A stretch of 64,000 nt of DNA, from NCBI GenBank assembly GCA_029255685.2, contig CM055311.2, forward strand, positions 201,001-265,000, in the 5' to 3' direction. The notes under the pieces were generated by a model that was not told the origin of the DNA, searched no databases, and saw only the letters and a program-made list of their open reading frames with translations. The stretch is from Silene conica (Eukaryota; Streptophyta; Magnoliopsida; Caryophyllales; Caryophyllaceae). A program made the translations under genes and the position numbers. Of the stretch, positions 58,405-64,000 are shown piece after piece. Position 1 is the first letter of the stretch. Each line of letters starts with the position of its first letter.

Positions 58405-59559
58405 CTACTTATACTGATTTATGTGGTCCAGGGGGTCGGCCGTACCATCATATAGTGTCATGGTTGGTGGCACAAACCCCTTGGGCACATTGATCAGGGC
58501 GATATTGTCAATGAATGGTGAATCTGCATAACTGTCCTGGGAAGCTTTCTCCATGGGCCTTGGCATACCAGGTATCTTGGTGATCATGTCTTTCAACTCC
58601 TGGTAGCGCTGGTCCGAGAGGCTGCCTGCTCCAGGGAACGGATTGACTGGCGGAGGGAAGAAGCCTGGAGGGGCTCCTCCCCAGGAACCTGAGGTCGGGT
58701 TGACATGCGGAGGGAAGAAGCCTGGAGGGGCTCCTCCCCAAGGGCATGCGGCTGGTTGATTGGCTGCTACGGACGAATTGAAACCTGGTCCTGGATGCCA
58801 ACCAACTGCTGACTCCGCTGGTGCTCCTCCTTGCCACCCTCCAGCGCTGGACTGGTTCACGGGTGCTGCTCCTACTGAGATCTCTGGCGTTCGTCCGATG
58901 GTAGGCTGCGGAGGGGTACCTGAAAAAATCAAAGGATCAGTCCTAGGGGGAAAACAAGGTGAAGGATTACCTGCAGGCTGAACTGGTCTGGACTGTGGTG
59001 CTCCAAACACAGATGAATCCAGATCCAGTATCTCTGGGCCACTACTCGGGGTAGTGACGCCTAGATCCAGCCTGGTGACGATTTCTTGGGGAATTGACCG
59101 GTTCAACCCTCCTCTCCCGAATGGACTGAAGGTCAGGCCAGATCTTGGCTGCAACATTCTGAACGGCTGCTCTGGTCGTGCGACTGTGGCGATCTGCTCT
59201 CTCAAGTTCAGATTGTCCTTCTTCAGGCTCTCTATGGCTTCACGCAGAGCACTCATTCCCTGGACCACCATCTGCATCGGATCTGGGCTGGGGATCTGCG
59301 GCTGTGGACCCATTCCAGGTATCTGGGCTTCTCCACTTCTGCTGGGACTGCTTTCTCTGCTCTGCCTTGGGGAAACAGACACAAGGGGTGATCTGGGAAT
59401 CTGAGGAGGTTTGCTGGATGGGGCCACAACCTTGGAGGATGTGGTCTGACTCACGACCAGGGGTAGTCCTGTGAGACCAACGGACACAGTAGGGTTGGTC
59501 CCACTGGACTGGGCTGGAATGCTCTGGGAACTGGAAGGGTTAGCTTTGGTCCCAGACAT
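58405..59559 (-). mobile_element. element B gag N-terminal part
   Basis: A proline/serine/glycine-rich leader starts MSGTKANPSSSQSIPAQ. It includes two copies of a GGAPPGFFPP module and ends NVPKGFVPPTMTLYDGTADP. It begins 46 bp inside the primer site, as expected for gag. Confidence 0.8.
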
Positions 59560-59605
59560 GTTTGTTGTGACGAAATAACGGTTTTATATATTGGAATGTG
59601 CACTA

Positions 59606-59627
59606 GGCCCCACGGTGGGCGCCAAAT
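59606..59627 (-). other. primer-binding site of element B
   Basis: The minus strand reads TTTGGCGCCCACCGTGGGGC directly inside the 5' LTR. This is the usual primer site of plant Tat elements. Confidence 0.85.
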
Positions 59628-60132
59628 TGTTTTGGTAAAATTTCTACCGAGTTGAATTATTTGTGATGTAGGTCAAAGTGTCAACCAATATAAAGATTAA
59701 CGTAGAAAACGAGTATGAAAATCAAAGAAACAAAATAACGACGCAGGAGGTTTTTGGTGACGCGGAAAAACCCAATGAGGGAAACAACCGCGGGGGGAAC
59801 GGAATCCCACCAATATTTTCACTATGTTCGAGAGTTTTTACTGTTTGAGAGGGATACAAGTGCTTGCGTAAGTAGACAAATTACAATGGATGCATGGATG
59901 AATAAAATATGCCCTAGCTTCTTCTTTTATAGCTGTAGACTTGTGCTTAACCGATTCTGCTCTGGTCCTGGAGTGTAGGAGGGAATGTAGGGGAATATTC
60001 TTCTAGGGTTTTGACCCATTTTCCTACTCCAACGATTCTTTTCTTGCGTGCGGTCTGCTCTGTGGTGGGCTGTTGGTACCTTTTATTTGTCCTTGGGCCC
60101 AAATAGTGAGATGAGGATTTTTGGGCTAAACA
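59628..60132 (-). repeat. element B, 5' LTR
   Basis: It starts TGTTTTGGTAAAATTTC and ends GGGCTAAACA. Followed at 60133 by the TSD TCGTC and the rest of element A. Confidence 0.88.
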
Positions 60133-60806
60133 TCGTCTATGTAGACTTCCATGGTTTTGCCTATTTGATCCTTGAACATCATGTTCACCAGCCTTTGGTA
60201 GGTGGACCCTGCATTTTTCAACCCAAATGGCATAACGTTATAGCAGTAGATACCTCGCTCAGACCTGAAGGCTGTTTTCTCCTGGTCCTCCGGGTGCATA
60301 TTGATCTGATTGTATCCACTCCAGGCGTCCAGGAACGTGAGCATCTCGTGGCCTGCTGTTGCATCTACCATTGCGTCTATGTGTGGCAGGGGGAACGGGT
60401 CCTTGGGGCACGCTTTGTTCAGGTCGGTAAAGTCTACGCACACCCTCCATTTCCCGTTCTTCTTGGGGACCACCACCACGTTTGATAGCCACTCTGGATA
60501 TTTCACCTCCCTTATTTTTCCTGCAACCAGGAGGTCGTCCACCTCCTGGTTTATCACCTGGTTTCTCTCTGCAGCAAATTTTCTTCTTTTCTGTTGGACT
60601 GGCTTATTGCCGGGATTCACACTTAACCTGTGCGAGATTATGTTTGGGTCTATTCCCACCATGTCTTCGTGGGACCATGCAAAGCAGTCAACGTTAGTTT
60701 TCAACAACTTTAACAATTCAGACCGAACGCTACCTGTACACTCGGCCCCTATCAACACCTTCCTTTCTGGGTGCAGCAGATCTAGGGGGATTTCTTCAAC
60801 CTCCAC
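60133..60806 (-). mobile_element. element A reverse transcriptase, part right of B
   Basis: Motifs KIREVKYPEWLSNVVVVPKK, VDFTDLNKACPKDPFPLPHI, FLDAWSGYNQINMHPEDQEK and NVMPFGLKNAGSTYQRLVNM lead up to the active-site codons where B is inserted. Confidence 0.9.
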
Positions 60807-60854
60807 CTGAGGGGGTTCCTTGTAAGCTCCCCTGACCTGCCTCTCCTGTGATTG

Positions 60855-62475
60855 CTATGCTGGAGGAGGGGTGGCTGTGGCCTTGAGTGCCACCTTGTAG
60901 CAGCTCCTTGCTTCTTCTTGGTTTCCTCTTATAGATTGGACTCCCCAAGGTGTAGGGAACTTGAGACATTGGTGGTATGAGGACGGAATAGCCTTCATGT
61001 CATGTATCCACGGCCTGCCAAGGATGACATTGTATGCGGAGGGGCCGTCAATGACCAAGTACCTCACCTGTTTGTTGACTCCTCCGGCGTAGGTTGGGAT
61101 CAGAATTTCCCCAAGAGAGTGCTTGGTTTCCCCACTAAATCCCACCAGCGGTACCGCCTTCTTGGTCAGGTCAGCTTCTCCAAATCCCATGCTCTTCAGG
61201 GTCTCTAACATGATGATGTTGACTGAGCTCCCCGTATCCACCAGGATTTTCTTTACCCTGCAGTTCCCTATGGACAGGGTGATGATCAGGGCGTCATCAT
61301 GGTATTCAGCGTCTTTCTCAACATCTGTCTCATCGAAGATGACGGCGGGTAGGTCCTGGGCGCTAATCCTGCACGAGAATTCTGGCTTGTCTCCCTTGGT
61401 TCTATACGTGTGCCTCTTGGCGGCAGAGTATGTGAGTCCGCACAGTTCTGAGCCTCCTGTTATCACGTTAATAGTTCTAGTGCAAACAGGGGGACTAGAG
61501 GGTACTACCTGACGGGTTGCGTTAACCTTGGTTCCTTTCGGCAGGATGTGATTCAGGTTGCCCTGCTCATACTGGTACCGGACCTCCTTTCTGAGGGTGA
61601 TGCAGTCCTCGGTTGTATGCCCGATGTCCTCGTTATGAAAGTCACACCTCAGGTTGGTGTCCCTCCCCTCTTTGCTTCTCTCCTCTGCCCTTTTCTTGGG
61701 CCACTTAACTTTCTCTCCTAGCTCCTTCAGTGTTTTGATCAACCCTGCAAGGTTAACAGTGAAACCATACTCCTGTACCTTTGGCGGCAAGTTTGGGTCG
61801 TTCTTCTAGCTTTTTCCCCCAGAAAACTTATGCACTAGCCTGCTGTAAGGTTTCGACCTGTCCTGCCTATCTGCCGGTACCTTCCTGCTGGTGGAGGCAG
61901 TGCTGCAGCTGATTCTTCTAGGCCCTGCATCCTCCTCCAGTCGAATGGCATCTAACGCCTTCTGCTGAACCTGGGCGAATGCCGTGCACGGCCATTTGGT
62001 CAGCTCCTTGTATAGGTCGGAGGCCTGTGGTAGCCCCCAGCGGAAGGCGTGGATGGCAGTTTTCTCCTAGCAGTGGGGTATGGACACCATCTCTTTGTTG
62101 AATCTGGCCAGGTAGTCTCTGGTAGACTCCTCATCACCTTGTTGGATCTGATAGAGGTCGTTGGTCTGCTTTTCTGGCCTCCTGCTGCTGGCGAACTACT
62201 GATTGAACGCGTTCACCAGACCTGCGAAGCTGGAGATGCTGGAGTTTGGCAGGCTGACGAACCACTGGAGCGCAGCTCCTGAGAGAGTGGATCCGAACCC
62301 TTTGCACATGCAGGCCTCCTTCAGGGGTCCAGAGGCCGTTATCACCATCATCTTTTGTTTGTACTGGTTGATGTGATCTATGGGGTCGGCCGTTCCATCG
62401 TAGCTCGTCATGTTCGGGGGGGGGGGGGGGGGGGGGGGCGGGTGAAACCTTTGGGCACGTCCACCGAGACTATGT
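60855..62475 (-). mobile_element. element A gag and protease region (incomplete at its 5' side)
   Basis: The protease site ILVDTGSSVNIIMLETLK, a knuckle-like CDFHNEDIGHTTEDC, and gag segments (CMCKGFGSTLSGAALQWFVS, YDGTADPIDHINQYK) are visible. The N-terminal part of gag and the primer site are not present. Fossil with several breaks. Confidence 0.82.
62416..62438 (+). repeat. 23-base poly-G run
   Basis: An uninterrupted G homopolymer, the longest in the window. Such runs can form quadruplexes and are also prone to length error in sequencing, so its true length is uncertain. Confidence 0.9.
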
Positions 62476-62483
62476 TGAGTTAA

Positions 62484-62913
62484 TGTTGTTTGTGGAGGTT
62501 ATAGTGATTTCAAGCCTAGATTATGGTATGTTTAGATGAGTTAATTGCTAAGAGATTAAGAGAGAGAGATATAGAGGAACACAAAGAAATGACGACGCAG
62601 AAAACCACTTAGGGAAAAACCTGCGGGAGGAAGGTTTCCTCCAAGTTTCTACTAGAATTCTCCTTCAGAGTATGCCTCGTATTACAAGTATTTTTTAGGG
62701 TTTGCTTGATGCTCTGGTGTGCTTTGTATGCGAATGAATGTCCCTCTAACTTACAAGGTTTGCATATATATAAAGTTTTCTTCCTAGGGACCGTTGGATC
62801 TGGCCACAATCCAACGGATCTTTTCTTCTTCTTTTACCCACTTTTGGCTTCTTCTTTCTGCTTGCTTTTTCTGACGGAGTCTGGATGTGTGGCCACTTAA
62901 GGCAAATCTCGAG
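62484..62913 (-). repeat. partial LTR of element A (right side)
   Basis: It starts TGTTGTTTGTGGAGG and matches the first 430 bp of the left LTR with about eight substitutions and a few small indels. It ends at AATCTCGAGC, where duplicated host sequence begins. Confidence 0.82.
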
Positions 62914-63763
62914 CGTAATGGTATGTAACTATGCTATGCCGTCTATGAAATTACATTTCCGCTTATTTGTTTGAACGTTTTTGGTTTATAATTAGTATAC
63001 CGTAGCGTCACTCATTATTGACGCTGAATTGTTTGAAGGTTTTCATTCGTTCACGTTTTTTGAATTATTGGGTGTATAATTAGTAGGCAGTATAATACAA
63101 CTCATTCTTGATCTGGTTTGGCTCGATTTAACGGGTTTGATTATCCGCTCCTTCAGAATCATTTGGAAGGGGATCACAGCGGAATGGTATCTAACCATGA
63201 TGCCGTTTATCAAATTATATTGCTGCTTATTCGTTTGCAGTTTTAAAGACACGCTAATTTATTTTAATTGGTATATAGTTAGTATTCCATATAATCATTC
63301 ATTATTGAACTGTTACAGATGGGTTCTGTGGTTCTTAATCTGGGATATGGCTAAGGCTCGGTAAATAATGTTCCTGCTACTATTTTCTGCACAGTTTCCG
63401 TTTCCTTTTCATGTGTTGTGTTCCGTTAATGTACCTATACTTATTTGGATTTCCAACCTACTGTTGGATTACCATGATATGTCGTTTATAAAATTCTTTG
63501 CTCTCATTGAGTTTCTCGCTCGATTCAGTTTCATTAGTGAATTTTGATTGCGAGAACTTTATTAGTAAGATAACTTATTATCTTTGGTGGGCAAGTATCA
63601 CAAGCTTATGTATTTTCTTCGGCTTATTGCTTTAGAGTATGAGTTGCATTTCTTGATGCCAAAGTTGGGAGTGATTTAGGCATTCAAGATGCCACCTTCT
63701 CCGTCCTTGGGGCGCTCTTCCAGGGGTGATTATCGTAGTGAAAGCCATAAGAGAGGACGTAGT
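62913..63763 (+). repeat. second copy of the host gene 5' region (copy of 31277-32114)
   Basis: It is about 98 percent identical by eye to 31277-32114, including the intron repeat cores, the 42-nt candidate leader exon (63319-63360) and the start of the MPPSP exon. Small indels include GTTTTAAAGACACGC in place of GTACGC near 63240. Confidence 0.92.
63689..63763 (+). pseudogene. second MPPSP-family start, cut after 25 codons
   Basis: ATG at 63689 begins MPPSPSLGRSSRGDYRSES and continues HKRGRS before the LTR of element D interrupts at 63764. It equals the first 75 bases of the copy at 32040. The rest lies beyond D or is absent. Confidence 0.85.
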
Positions 63764-64000
63764 TGATGCGTGTCTATTTTATGATGTTTTTCATCTATTT
63801 TTACACGCATTTGGTCGCTCATTTACTATGTTTTAGCCCTTTTTTCCCAACAATTGTGCACTTTCGTATTTTTATGCTCTTTTGCAGATTTATGCGGAAA
63901 AGGGACGATTTTATACCAAATTTATGCCCTCGGGATTTTTTTATGACTAAGGACAAGAAGGAAAGAAGCCTAGCGCACATTTCAAGGCCTGAAGATAGCT
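63764..64000. mobile_element. LTR retrotransposon D, outer edge only
   Basis: An abrupt junction inside the duplicated exon is followed by TGATGCGTGTCTATTTTATG, an LTR-like start seen in plant Ty3 elements. The sequence runs out of the window, so family, orientation and size are unknown. The expected TSD would be about GTAGT. Confidence 0.5.

Larger units (their letters stand above)
38890..60132 (-). mobile_element. LTR retrotransposon B (Ty3, Tat lineage), inserted in A and carrying C
   Basis: The two LTRs (502 and 505 bp) are flanked by the exact 5-bp TSD TCGTC (38885-38889 and 60133-60137) inside the reverse transcriptase of A. The primer site on the minus strand reads TTGGCGCCCACCGTGGGGCC, the usual Tat sequence. 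Gag, protease, reverse transcriptase, both RNase H domains and integrase are present, plus an antisense ORF that element C entered. The LTRs differ at roughly 18 positions by eye (3-4 percent), suggesting an age of the order of one to a few million years under usual plant rates. Several breaks, perhaps five to ten. Confidence 0.9.
32729..62913 (-). mobile_element. LTR retrotransposon A (Ty3, Tat lineage), host of B and C
   Basis: Gag, protease, reverse transcriptase, RNase H, a second archaeal-type RNase H and integrase are recognisable on the minus strand. An antisense ORF follows integrase. This order is diagnostic of Tat elements. Element B occupies 38890-60132 within the reverse transcriptase region. 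The left LTR is complete (32729-33342). The right LTR copy is partial and the element's 5' portion is incomplete. There are several breaks, roughly ten by eye, so it is a fossil. It must be older than B. Confidence 0.85.

Overview
This is a plant nuclear window, probably from a core eudicot; retroelement style hints at Caryophyllales but I cannot fix the species. The evidence is AT-rich intergenic DNA, spliced genes with GT/AG introns, plant-type Copia and Ty3 retroelements, an L1-type LINE with a DUF4283-like ORF1, Helitrons, and many MITEs with clean target-site duplications (TSDs). Only one apparently functional host gene is complete here. Most of the sequence is transposable elements, many inserted into one another.

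1-16000: non-coding DNA with a Stowaway MITE, two adjacent Mutator-type MITEs sharing one 9-bp target, a coding-poor LTR retrotransposon (3372-10557) inserted in one copy of a small tandem duplication, a Tourist-like MITE in the other copy, and two apparently nested Helitrons (11996-15606).

16013-19251: a 13-exon plus-strand gene for a nuclear protein with the nucleoplasmin-like N-terminus of plant FKBP43/FKBP53 histone chaperones. It ends without an FKBP prolyl-isomerase domain. Two neighbouring exons are a tandem duplication.

19500-32500: a MITE remnant and a 1.3-kb Harbinger-like element are followed by the 5' part of a second host gene of the MPPSP...HKRGRSLE serine/proline-rich family. 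Its probable leader intron holds degenerate repeats and has been expanded by a hAT MITE with tRNA-like Pol III boxes, a LINE with two open ORFs, and a 3.3-kb Harbinger derivative that itself carries a hAT MITE. Only about the first 85 codons of the host gene remain.

32729-62913: a nest of three LTR retrotransposons, all on the minus strand. Element A (Ty3, Tat lineage) was entered by element B (Tat, 38890-60132), which was entered by element C (Copia, SIRE/Maximus-like, 40030-51454). C has two 1475-bp LTRs that look identical and is the youngest. A and B carry the Tat hallmarks: a second (archaeal-type) RNase H and an antisense ORF between integrase and the 3' LTR.

62913-64000: a second, slightly diverged copy of the host gene's 5' end directly follows a partial LTR of element A, and is cut by the start of another LTR element (D) after about 25 codons. 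This suggests a tandem duplication with one breakpoint inside the LTR of A. I found no prokaryote-type system, CRISPR array, rRNA or functional tRNA gene.
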